DNA of 64,000 nt from the NCBI RefSeq assembly GCF_900176605.1, contig NZ_FXLP01000003.1, forward strand, positions 85,497-149,496, given 5' to 3'. Within the stretch, counting starts at the first letter, position 1, and each line of letters begins with the position of its first letter. This stretch comes from Peptoniphilus vaginalis. GTDB lineage: Bacteria; Bacillota; Clostridia; Tissierellales; Peptoniphilaceae. Under the pieces are notes generated by a model. That model was not told where the DNA came from. It made no database searches and saw only the letters and a program-made list of their open reading frames with translations. Positions 57,226 through 64,000 of this stretch are shown here, piece by piece. The position numbers and the translations under genes are program-made.

Positions 57226-57297
57226 AAATTTCTATGACTTAACAAATTTTTATAAGCTCATAAATTTTTACAAAGTCATAAGTTTTTTCTAATTACC
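57226..57297 (+). repeat. 18-bp-periodic AT-rich repeats
   Basis: AAATTT starts at 57226, 57244 and 57262 (AAGTTT at 57280), exactly 18 bp apart; units carry TTTTTATAAGCTCAT and TTTTTACAAAGTCAT. Same family as the arrays at 22.5 and 26.0 kb. Confidence 0.7.
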
Positions 57298-57306
57298 AAT
57301 AAATTC

Positions 57307-57612
57307 CTACTTCTTAAAAATACATAGCCAAACTGCCTTCTCCTGCCAAGAAACTCTGTGGATCTCGTGGGGTCTTATTGCCAGGCTGTCTCCTTCTCCT
57401 AAGTCAAGTCTCCTCCCATCTTCATATTCTATTTGTGCCTTTCCCTTTAACAAGAAGACAATCTCAAGGTCATCTTGGTCATAAAAACCTGTGACTTGAT
57501 CAAGGGACATAGTCCTAAAAACTTTTACCCCTTCATCTTCGTAAATCTTTTCTTCAATTTCTCCATCCCTAGAGAATTTTATATTTTTGAAAATATTGTA
57601 TAATTTATCCAT
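57307..57612 (-). CDS. Small single-domain cupin
   Basis: 101 aa. One beta-barrel with the second cupin motif GEGDSLAIRPHEIHRV (about 72-87); the first motif is degenerate (DLEIVFLLKGKAQIEYEDG), so metal binding is uncertain. Such proteins bind small ligands or act as sensors or isomerases; no function can be given. Divergent from the NimA-like gene. Confidence 0.75.
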   Translation of the reverse strand: MDKLYNIFKNIKFSRDGEIEEKIYEDEGVKVFRTMSLDQVTGFYDQDDLEIVFLLKGKAQIEYEDGRRLDLGEGDSLAIRPHEIHRVSWQEKAVWLCIFKK

Positions 57613-57686
57613 AGGCTAATTATAACATCATTTTTATTTAGATTTATGATAGAAAAAATTTGCTATAATTAAAATAGAGGTGGAGT

Positions 57687-58163
57687 ATGTTTAGAGAAAT
57701 GAGAAGAATAAAGCAAGAGCTTCCCCTTGAAGAAGCTAAAAGCTTGCTTAAAAAAAATAAAAGAGGAGTCCTATCTTTAAATGGCGAAGATGGCTACCCC
57801 TATGCCCTTCCCATAAATTTTTTATATGACGAGGAAGAAAATAAAATTTATTTTCACGGAGCCAAGAGTGGCTACAAGCTTGACTGCATCAAGAAGAATA
57901 ATAAGTCCTGCTTCGTGACCTATGGAGACCAAGAGCTTTCAGACAATGGTTGGTCCTACTATCTTAAAAGCATAGTAGCCTTTGGAGAAATTGAAATCAT
58001 AGAGGACAGGGACCTTGCTGCCAAAAAATTAATTGAACTTGCTTCAAGATATTTCCCATCAATAGAAGAAATAAATGAAGTTATGGAGAGAAGTTTTAAA
58101 AACGCCCTAGTCTTTTCCCTTAACATCCAGCACATGACTTGCAAGAGAGTCCACGAAAAGTAA
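57687..58163 (+). CDS. NimA-like FMN-binding split-barrel protein
   Basis: 158 aa. The N-terminus MFREMRRIKQEL and the core KRGVLSLNGEDGYPYALPINFLYD...IYFHGAKSGYKLD match the clostridial NimA/pyridoxamine-5'-phosphate oxidase-related group. Nim proteins are linked to nitroimidazole resistance in some anaerobes, but many chromosomal relatives are ordinary flavoproteins, so resistance is not implied. AGAGGTGG lies upstream. Confidence 0.82.
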   Translation: MFREMRRIKQELPLEEAKSLLKKNKRGVLSLNGEDGYPYALPINFLYDEEENKIYFHGAKSGYKLDCIKKNNKSCFVTYGDQELSDNGWSYYLKSIVAFGEIEIIEDRDLAAKKLIELASRYFPSIEEINEVMERSFKNALVFSLNIQHMTCKRVHEK

Positions 58164-58175
58164 AAAATCGCAAGC

Positions 58176-58220
58176 AAAAAACCAAGGTCTTAGTTTTACC
58201 TAAAACCTTGGTTTTATTTT
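58176..58220. terminator. Bidirectional terminator
   Basis: AAAACCAAGGT (58177-58187) pairs with ACCTTGGTTTT (58205-58215); T-rich on both sides. Serves the NimA-like gene and the PanS-like gene. Confidence 0.85.
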
Positions 58221-59176
58221 TATATATTTAATTCAACTTCTTCTAATTTCTTTTCCCTTTGGCTTTCCCTATAATGGGCAAAAATTGAACCAATTAGGTT
58301 TTGAACTACTGAGAAAATTGCTCCTGGCAAGGCCGCAAGTGGATTCATTGCAAAGTTTGTGTTTGCAAGAACTACTGCAAGACCTGAGTTTTGTGTGCCA
58401 ACTTCTATGGAAAGAGTTGACTGCTTGTCGTAGTCAAGTCCCATTAATTTTCCAAGTCCAAGTCCAAAACCAAGTCCCAAAATGTTGTGGATAATAACTA
58501 CTCCAAAGACTAAAAGTCCTGAAGTCATAATTTTTTCTGCGTTGAGTCCAACAATGGCTGCAATAATAAGGGCAATTGCCATAGAAGAAATAAGTGGGAA
58601 GACAAAGTCAACCTTCTTAATTCTTTCTCTTAAAAGAGCCTTGGAAACAATTCCAAGTCCTACTGGTAATACAATTACCTTGACAATAGACATAAACATC
58701 GCCATAAAAGAAACTTCAACAAGAGATCCTGCCATCATATAGACAAGAAGTGGCGTCATAATTGGCGCAAGTAAAGTTGAAGCAACTGTTAATAAAACAG
58801 AGTAGGCAAGGTCGCCTTCAGCTATGTGGCTCAATACATTGGAAGCAGTTCCACCAGGGCAAGCCCCAACGAGGATGACCCCAAGGCTTATGTCCTTTGG
58901 CAATTTAAAAATCACTGATAAGAAAAGTGCCAAGAGGGGCATAATTGTGTACTGGCAAATAGCTCCCAAAAAAATAAGTTTTGGCACTTTTAAAAGATTT
59001 TTAAAGTCCTCAACTTCTATGCTAGTTCCCATGCCAAACATTGCCGCTGCCAAGAACAGGGCTGTATAATTTGTCATTCCCTTAAAGGCATCTGGATACC
59101 TTAAGGCAGTAGCAGAAAGTAGCATGATAATTAAGATCAAGTATTTTTCTATATAAAGTGAAATCTTTTTAAGCAA
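58220..59176 (-). CDS. panS: BASS-family transporter, probable pantoate/ketopantoate importer (PanS-like)
   Basis: 318 aa with about nine to ten membrane helices. BASS-family regions: AAAMFGMGTSIEVEDF (about 41-56), ILVGACPGGTASNVLSHIAEGD (about 101-122) and STLSIEVGTQNSGLAVVLA. Salmonella PanS, a BASS protein, imports ketopantoate/pantoate. Here the gene begins 1 bp after panC, which strongly supports that role over bile acid transport. The pair would let the cell make pantothenate from imported pantoate. Confidence 0.8.
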   Translation of the reverse strand: MLKKISLYIEKYLILIIMLLSATALRYPDAFKGMTNYTALFLAAAMFGMGTSIEVEDFKNLLKVPKLIFLGAICQYTIMPLLALFLSVIFKLPKDISLGVILVGACPGGTASNVLSHIAEGDLAYSVLLTVASTLLAPIMTPLLVYMMAGSLVEVSFMAMFMSIVKVIVLPVGLGIVSKALLRERIKKVDFVFPLISSMAIALIIAAIVGLNAEKIMTSGLLVFGVVIIHNILGLGFGLGLGKLMGLDYDKQSTLSIEVGTQNSGLAVVLANTNFAMNPLAALPGAIFSVVQNLIGSIFAHYRESQREKKLEEVELNI

Positions 59177-59177
59177 T

Positions 59178-60011
59178 TCACACCTCGAAGAAAAAGTTGT
59201 CTATAAGTCTGGTTGTGCCAAACCTAACAGCAAGGGCAACAAGGCAGTCCCTTTCAATGACGTCCATGTCCCTTATCTCATCTGTGTCAACAACTTGAAC
59301 ATACTCAATGTCAGCAAGTTCTTCGGTTTTTATTTCATCTTCAATAATCTTAATTAAGTCTTCAGCCTTCATTCCCTTTGTCATAACAGCCCTACCCTTT
59401 TCTAGGGCCCTATGAAGAACTGGTGCCGCCCTTCTCTCTTCATCAGACAAGTAAACATTTCTTGATGAAATTGCAAGGCCATCCTCTTCCCTCTTAATTG
59501 GGCAAGGAACAATTTCGATTCCAAAATTCAAATCCTTGACAGCCTTCTTAACAATTAAAAATTGTTGGGCGTCCTTCCTGCCAAAGTAGGCTCTAGTAGG
59601 TCTAAAGATGTGAAATAACTTTGTTAAGACAGTTAAAACTCCCCTAAAGTGAATTGGGCGAGTCTTGCCACATAAGTTGTCCTTTAAATCTTCGATAGTT
59701 ACATAAGTTTTGTGATTTTGATAAAACTCCACAGGGTCTGGTGTGAAAACTGCATCAACTCCAGCCTCTTCACAGAGTTTAAAATCTCTTTCTTCATCTC
59801 TTGGGTAAGATTCATAGTCTTCGCCAGGTCCAAATTGAGTTGGATTTACAAAAATAGACACGATTACGACGTCGTTGTTCTTTCTCGCCTCATCCATAAG
59901 TGACCTGTGACCTGCATGCAAAAATCCCATAGTAGGAACCAAACCCACAGACTTTTGGTAATTTCCTTTAGTAAATTCCAAAGCTTCTTGTACATTTCTT
60001 AGTACCTTCAT
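59178..60011 (-). CDS. panC: Pantothenate synthetase
   Basis: 277 aa from the second of two tandem ATGs (60011, 6 bp after AAGGAG; the first at 60014 is too close). GLVPTMGFLHAGHRSLM (HxGH, about 22-38) and the KREEDGLAISSRN region (KMSKS-like loop) are intact. Condenses pantoate with beta-alanine using ATP. panB, panE and panD are not in the window. In an operon with the PanS-like gene. Confidence 0.95.
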   Translation of the reverse strand: MKVLRNVQEALEFTKGNYQKSVGLVPTMGFLHAGHRSLMDEARKNNDVVIVSIFVNPTQFGPGEDYESYPRDEERDFKLCEEAGVDAVFTPDPVEFYQNHKTYVTIEDLKDNLCGKTRPIHFRGVLTVLTKLFHIFRPTRAYFGRKDAQQFLIVKKAVKDLNFGIEIVPCPIKREEDGLAISSRNVYLSDEERRAAPVLHRALEKGRAVMTKGMKAEDLIKIIEDEIKTEELADIEYVQVVDTDEIRDMDVIERDCLVALAVRFGTTRLIDNFFFEV

Positions 60012-60127
60012 CATTCTCTCCTTAAAAATTTATTTTGGAGAAATATTTAATTATAAATATTTAAGTACGGTTTATAAAAATAATACCGTCTCCGGCAATA
60101 TTATAACAAATATAATAAATTTATGCA

Positions 60128-60154
60128 GAAAAAAAGGCACCAACTTAGTGCCTT
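60128..60154 (-). terminator. Terminator of the DsbA-fold gene
   Basis: Minus strand AAGGCAC-TAAGTTG-GTGCCTT (60154-60134), then TTTTTTT. Confidence 0.9.
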
Positions 60155-60165
60155 GTCTACAAATT

Positions 60166-60972
60166 TTAAATTATTTCTACTATCTCAAAGGAATTTATTT
60201 TTCTTATCTTAACTTTCCCATCTCTTATAAGGTCTTCTAAGATATTTTCTTCTTTAAAAACAATTTTTATTTCATCTTTTAAGACGAGGTCGTAGGACCT
60301 TATGTAGTCCAAAATTTTTTCTTCGTCGCTTAAGTCTTCTTCTCTCTCTTCTAGGTCTAGGTTCTCTAAGAAAAATTCTTCTACTCTTGAGAAGTCCATT
60401 ATGTTTTGCAAGACTCTATGATTTTTTGTGATCAAAAAGCCTGGAAGTTTTTTTATCCTGTAGTCAAAGGACTCCATCCTGTCTTGTAAAAATAAATCGT
60501 GAGAGTTCTCGTAATTAAATAAAAATTCATCGTAGTCTAAGCCAAAGCCTTCTAAGATTTCTTTTTGAACTTCGAATTTGAATATATTTTTCTGAAAGAC
60601 TATGGCTTCTTCCAAAATTTTTCTCATGTAGTCCCTGGCTAGGTCCTTATTCATTTCTTCTACTGATATGAAGTACTTGTCCAAGGGATAGGATGACTTG
60701 TAGTCCTTTGTGAAGAGGTCTGGTGAAGTTTCAAAGCCTGGCATGTGAGTCAGGGTTCCACTTGCCCTATACATATCAAAGAGGATTTGGTTCCCAAGAC
60801 CTACTGAGTTTTTGTCCCTGAAGTTCTTTGGCAAAAATTCTTCGTAGTTACCAATCAGTCCTCCCATGACAAATTCATAGGAAAAGTTTTTATATTTCCT
60901 TTCAAATTTTCTAATTATTGGAAAGAGTCCCCACAAGAAGGGATCTAATACGTCTGTAAATATTTTTAACAT
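60166..60972 (-). CDS. DsbA-fold (Thioredoxin_5/FrnE-YjbH-like) protein lacking the CxxC site
   Basis: 268 aa. Opens IFTDVLDPFLWGLFPIIRKFERKY, the place where relatives have 'DPxCxxC(W)'; both cysteines are missing. FVMGGLI and the helical insert follow the DsbA/YjbH layout, and the C-terminal 80 residues are acidic and may form a separate small domain. In Firmicutes, YjbH/SpxH is an adaptor delivering Spx to ClpXP; without cysteines a binding rather than redox role is likely. Identification is by fold pattern, so moderate. Confidence 0.65.
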   Translation of the reverse strand: MLKIFTDVLDPFLWGLFPIIRKFERKYKNFSYEFVMGGLIGNYEEFLPKNFRDKNSVGLGNQILFDMYRASGTLTHMPGFETSPDLFTKDYKSSYPLDKYFISVEEMNKDLARDYMRKILEEAIVFQKNIFKFEVQKEILEGFGLDYDEFLFNYENSHDLFLQDRMESFDYRIKKLPGFLITKNHRVLQNIMDFSRVEEFFLENLDLEEREEDLSDEEKILDYIRSYDLVLKDEIKIVFKEENILEDLIRDGKVKIRKINSFEIVEII

Positions 60973-61070
60973 AGGTCCTCCTAATCTAGGTCGATTATAT
61001 CAAAGAGAAAAAATTTTTTCAGCAAATTCTTCTCCAAGGGACTTGACTTTTAAATATTTTACAATAATCA

Positions 61071-61120
61071 CCACAATATATATTTTCCTTGTGGTTTTCA
61101 TATACTATATGTAGTATAAT
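61071..61120 (+). promoter_or_regulatory. Tandem NrdR-like boxes over the nrdD promoter
   Basis: Box 1 CCACAATATATATTTT (61071-61086) and box 2 ATACTATATGTAGTAT (61102-61117) each match 13 of 16 positions of the NrdR consensus ACACWATATATWGTGT. They start exactly 31 bp apart, the known three-helical-turn spacing. Box 2 overlaps the -10 TATAAT (61115-61120). Predicts dATP/ATP-sensing repression by NrdR. Confidence 0.8.
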
Positions 61121-61177
61121 TTTATCTGTATTAAAGAGAGAAAATAAATAAATTATATAAAAGGAGATATGGAAAAA

Positions 61178-63301
61178 ATGCCAGAAGTTATTAAGAGAAA
61201 TGGCGAGAAGGTTGCCTTCGACAGGGACAAAATTGTAATCGCTATTGAAAAAGCTATGCACTCAAGTTCCGGTGTCTACATTGAGGACCAAGCTCTTGAA
61301 ATCGCCAAGGAAATCGAAGAACTTGCCAACTCAAAGGACCTTCCCCTATCAATCTATGACATTGAGGGAGAAGTTTATTATCGTTTGATTCAAAACGACA
61401 ACCCAGCTACTGCTAGGGCTTACGAATCTTACAAGTCAGTTCAACAATACAAGCGTGAACAAAATACTACTGACGAGGACATACTTGGTCTATTAAACGA
61501 AACTAATGAGGACCTAATGGATGAGAACTCCAACAAGAACGCCGTTATTGCCTCTACTCAAAGAGACCTAATAGCTGGAGAAGTTTCTAAAGATATAGCC
61601 AAGAGAAAAATGATCCCAGCCGACTTAGTCGAAGCTCACGATTCTGGCGCCATCCACATCCATGACATGGACTACTTCATCCAACCAATTTTCAACTGCT
61701 GTCTTGTTAATATGAAGGATATGCTTGACAATGGAACTGTTGTTAATGGTAAGATGATTGAAACTCCAAAGTCCTTCCAAGTTGCCTGCAATGTTATGAC
61801 ACAAATCATTGCCCAAATTGCCTCAAACCAATATGGGGGCCAAAGTATTAATATTTCCTGTCTTGGCAAGTACCTAAGAAGATCTTACGAAAAGAATCTT
61901 TCTCTTGCCCTTGATACTCTTGGTGATATTGAACTTGCTGAAAAAATGGCAAATCAAATGACTAAGAAGGACCTTGAAAGTGGAATCCAAACAATTCAAT
62001 ATCAAATAAATACTTTGATGACTTCTAACGGTCAAGCACCTTTCGTTACTTTATTTATGTGGCTCGAAGACGACGACCAATATGTTGATGAAGTTGCAAT
62101 GATAATAGAAGAAATATTAAAGCAAAGAATTCAAGGAATCAAAAATGACGCAGGTGTTTATGTTACACCAGCCTTCCCTAAGCTAATTTATGTTCTTGAT
62201 GAAAACAACATAAACAAGGACTCAAAATATTATTATTTAACATCTCTTGCAATTAGATGTACTGCCAAGAGGATGTACCCTGACTACATTTCTGCCAAGA
62301 AGATGCGTGCCAACTACGAAGGCAACGTATTTTCTCCAATGGGATGCAGGGCCTTCCTTCCACCATATAAGGACCAAAAGGGCAACTACAAGTTTGAAGG
62401 AAGATTTAACATGGGCGCTTGCTCTATAAACCTTCCTCAAATAGGAATTCTTGCAGGAGGAAGCGAGGAAAAATTCTTTGAAATCCTGGAAAAAAGACTA
62501 GACCTTGTTAAGAGGGTTGGTCTATTGCGTTACGAACACCTAAAGAAGGTAACAAGTGATTCATCTCCAATTCACTGGCAACATGGTGCCATAGCAAGAC
62601 TTGGCAAGCACGAATCAATTGCTCCCCTTCTTTTAAATGGCTACTCAACAGTTTCCCTTGGCTACATTGGAATCTACGAAGCAACTATGCTTATTAAGGG
62701 AGTAAGCCACACAGACAAGAAGGGTTACGACTTTGCCATGAGAATTATGGATGCCCTTAACGATGCTGTTAATAAGTGGACTAAAGAATATGGAATTAAA
62801 TTCACTCTTTACGCAACACCAGCTGAGTCACTTACACAAAGATTTGCCAACATAGACAGAGAAAGATTTGGCATCATAGAAAATGTTACAGACAAGGGCT
62901 ACTACATCAACTCCTTCCACGTTGACGTTCGTGAAGAAATTTCTGCCTTTGAAAAGTTCAACTTCGAAGCTAAGTTCCAAGACAAATCAACTGGTGGCTG
63001 CATATCTTATGTAGAAATTCCAAACATGAGCCACAACCTAGAAGCCCTAGAAACAATTGTGAGATATATTTACGACAACATCCAATACGCAGAATTTAAC
63101 ACAAAGTCAGACTATTGTGCAGAGTGTGGCTTTGACGGTGAAATCAAATTAAATGACCATGGCGACTGGGAATGCCCACAATGCCACAACACAGACAGAT
63201 CAAGCCTTACTGTAGTAAGACGTACTTGCGGTTACCTTGGAGAAAACTTCTGGAACGAAGGCCGTACTAAGGAAATCAACGCAAGAGTTCTTCACATCTA
63301 A
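61178..63301 (+). CDS. nrdD: Anaerobic (class III) ribonucleoside-triphosphate reductase
   Basis: 707 aa from ATG 61178 (AAGGAG 11 bp upstream; an ATG at 61169 is only 2 bp from it). ATP-cone at about 1-95 (PEVIKRNGEKVAFDRDKI). Active-site cysteines in the catalytic barrel; zinc site CAECGFDG...CPQCHN near the C-terminus; glycyl-radical loop RRTCGYLGENFWNEGRTKEI at the end. Makes dNTPs without oxygen. Overlaps nrdG by one base. Confidence 0.97.
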   Translation: MPEVIKRNGEKVAFDRDKIVIAIEKAMHSSSGVYIEDQALEIAKEIEELANSKDLPLSIYDIEGEVYYRLIQNDNPATARAYESYKSVQQYKREQNTTDEDILGLLNETNEDLMDENSNKNAVIASTQRDLIAGEVSKDIAKRKMIPADLVEAHDSGAIHIHDMDYFIQPIFNCCLVNMKDMLDNGTVVNGKMIETPKSFQVACNVMTQIIAQIASNQYGGQSINISCLGKYLRRSYEKNLSLALDTLGDIELAEKMANQMTKKDLESGIQTIQYQINTLMTSNGQAPFVTLFMWLEDDDQYVDEVAMIIEEILKQRIQGIKNDAGVYVTPAFPKLIYVLDENNINKDSKYYYLTSLAIRCTAKRMYPDYISAKKMRANYEGNVFSPMGCRAFLPPYKDQKGNYKFEGRFNMGACSINLPQIGILAGGSEEKFFEILEKRLDLVKRVGLLRYEHLKKVTSDSSPIHWQHGAIARLGKHESIAPLLLNGYSTVSLGYIGIYEATMLIKGVSHTDKKGYDFAMRIMDALNDAVNKWTKEYGIKFTLYATPAESLTQRFANIDRERFGIIENVTDKGYYINSFHVDVREEISAFEKFNFEAKFQDKSTGGCISYVEIPNMSHNLEALETIVRYIYDNIQYAEFNTKSDYCAECGFDGEIKLNDHGDWECPQCHNTDRSSLTVVRRTCGYLGENFWNEGRTKEINARVLHI

Positions 63302-63795
63302 TGAACTTTGCCCAAATAAGAAAGTATGATGTTGCCAATGGACCTGGCATAAGGACCACAATCTTTGTGACAGGCTGCACCCACAAGTGCCACAATTGTT
63401 TTAATGAAGAGTACCAAGATTTTAACTTTGGTGACCCTTGGACTCGAAATGAAACAGATGAAGTTATAAAAGATTTAAAGTTAGATGAAGTTAAGGGCTT
63501 AACCATTCTTGGTGGTGAGCCCTTCCAAAACGAGGTGGACCTCTTACAAGTTCTTCGTGACATAAAAAAAGAAGTCCAAAAGGATATTTGGATCTTCTCT
63601 GGCTATACTTATGAAGAAATTTTAAAAAATGAGGACAAAAAGAAACTCTTAGAAGAGTGTGACGTCCTAGTTGATGGAAGATTTGTGGAAGCTCTAAAAG
63701 ATTTAAGCCTTAGATTTCGAGGATCCTCCAACCAAAGAATAATAGACATAAAAAAATCCTTAGAATCCAATGAAGTAGTTTTATTTGACTTATAA
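63301..63795 (+). CDS. nrdG: Anaerobic ribonucleotide reductase activating protein
   Basis: 164 aa radical-SAM enzyme. Cluster motif CTHKCHNC (CX3CX2C, about 26-33), SAM-binding GLTILGGEPFQN (about 63-74). Generates the glycyl radical in NrdD. TAATG junction with nrdD means coupled translation. Its terminator appears to be split by the IS end 60 bp downstream. Confidence 0.95.
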   Translation: MNFAQIRKYDVANGPGIRTTIFVTGCTHKCHNCFNEEYQDFNFGDPWTRNETDEVIKDLKLDEVKGLTILGGEPFQNEVDLLQVLRDIKKEVQKDIWIFSGYTYEEILKNEDKKKLLEECDVLVDGRFVEALKDLSLRFRGSSNQRIIDIKKSLESNEVVLFDL

Positions 63796-63857
63796 AGTCT
63801 AACTACGATAATATTTTTTCCAATCTCTTAAAATATAACTACTTAGATAAAAATAAT

Positions 63858-63870
63858 AAAAACCCCAGTA
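63858..63870 (+). terminator. Apparent 5' half of the nrdG terminator, interrupted by the IS
   Basis: AAAAACCCCAGTA looks like the left arm of a terminator of the style used throughout this window, but no matching right arm (TACTGGGGTTTTT) follows; the IS end starts about 5 bp later. Confidence 0.4.
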
Positions 63871-63899
63871 TTATGTGGTGACCCCATAAAGTTGGACCT

Positions 63900-63966
63900 A
63901 ATACCAGGACTGGTAGTTTACTAGTTCTGGTATTATTTTATTGCTTTCCACCCCTAGGGGTGGAAA
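63900..63966. terminator. Two hairpins inside the IS end
   Basis: Hairpin 1: AATACCAGGACTGGTA / TACTAGTTCTGGTATT (63900-63934), 16 bp with two G-T pairs, followed by ATTTTATT. Hairpin 2: TTTCCACCCCT / AGGGGTGGAAA, a perfect 22-bp palindrome (63945-63966), then ATTTTTT. They block read-through between IS and host genes. Confidence 0.8.
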
Positions 63967-63971
63967 ATTTT

Positions 63972-64000
63972 TTATGCTGCGTTTAACTTTCTATATTCCA
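63972..64000 (-). CDS. IS3-family transposase OrfB, C-terminal end only
   Basis: The last nine codons are visible: (S/M)EYRKLNAA then TAA (63974-63972). '...EYRK...' just before the stop is the common end of IS3-group OrfB integrases (rve domain). Direction points away from nrdG. Confidence 0.6.

Larger units (their letters stand above)
63876..64000 (-). mobile_element. Right-hand end of an IS3-family insertion sequence (rest beyond window)
   Basis: Begins TGGTGACCCCATAAAGTTGG, an IS3-family-like terminal repeat (TG... end), followed by transcription stop signals and the 3' end of a transposase gene on the minus strand. The other end lies outside the window. Confidence 0.75.

Noticed and set aside
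57687..58163. Calling the NimA-like gene a metronidazole resistance gene
   Set aside because: Only family-level similarity is visible; many such flavoproteins give no resistance.
63276..63563. Minus-strand ORF over nrdG
   Set aside because: Shadow of nrdG, which has a full radical-SAM motif and coupled start.

Overview
The window reads as chromosomal DNA of a strictly anaerobic, low-GC, Gram-positive bacterium. The best guess is a Peptoniphilaceae/Tissierellales coccus of the Anaerococcus-Peptoniphilus type. This is inferred from gene content and style, not from a marker gene: class III ribonucleotide reductase, ThyX, amino-acid (histidine) fermentation through tetrahydrofolate, a fused NADH-ferredoxin bifurcating enzyme, AT-rich intergenic DNA and tightly packed operons. 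Most genes lie on the minus strand. I found no rRNA, tRNA, CRISPR array or prophage. The only clear mobile element is an IS end at the right edge.

Layout. 1-4.6 kb: a conserved RNA/translation operon (cysS-mrnC-thyX-rlmB-rae1-zinc-ribbon protein) behind a NUDIX gene. 5.6-11.8 kb: a histidine-fermentation operon hutH-ftcD-fhs-fchA-glmL with a strong promoter and a structured leader. 12.2-15 kb: a polar amino acid ABC transporter. 15-22.3 kb: a ggt-like / uvrB / uvrA / L,D-transpeptidase operon. 22.8-28.4 kb: a YuiF-like transporter and hutI on the minus strand and hutU on the plus strand, completing histidine breakdown to glutamate, ammonia and formyl-level folate. 29-33.3 kb: two TPP-riboswitch units, thiW-thiD-thiM/E (fusion) and thiC. 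33.4-38.9 kb: apt, an NhaC antiporter, a formate/nitrite channel, a YwaF-type membrane protein, dinB and a HAD phosphatase. 39-42.3 kb: a redox operon of a histidine phosphatase, an atypical thioredoxin reductase and a beta-propeller/thioredoxin fusion. 42.4-50.1 kb: a membrane-bound MutS homologue, a SerA-like dehydrogenase, TraX-like protein, CPBP protease, murI and gltS. 50.6-55.1 kb: proBA and a one-chain NfnAB. 55.2-57.1 kb: an ABC-F ribosome-protection gene behind uORFs and a mutually exclusive hairpin leader, probably acquired. 57.3-60.9 kb: cupin, NimA-like protein, PanS-like transporter with panC, and a cysteine-less DsbA-fold protein. 61-63.8 kb: nrdDG under a promoter overlapped by two NrdR-like boxes. 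63.87-64 kb: the end of an IS3-family element, seemingly inserted into the nrdG terminator.

How it fits together. Histidine is taken up (YuiF-like), converted to glutamate (HutH, HutU, HutI, FtcD), and the formimino carbon is recovered as ATP and formate (FchA, then Fhs). A FocA/NirC-type channel that could export formate lies elsewhere in the window. GlmL hints that the glutamate goes on through B12-dependent glutamate mutase. Vitamin supply looks salvage-based: thiazole uptake and kinase with de novo pyrimidine for thiamine, and pantoate uptake plus PanC for pantothenate. The most interesting points for follow-up are the ABC-F leader switch, the propeller-thioredoxin/TrxB operon, the 18-bp-periodic intergenic repeat family, the ThiM-ThiE fusion with a Cys-to-Asp active-site change, and the NrdR box pair.
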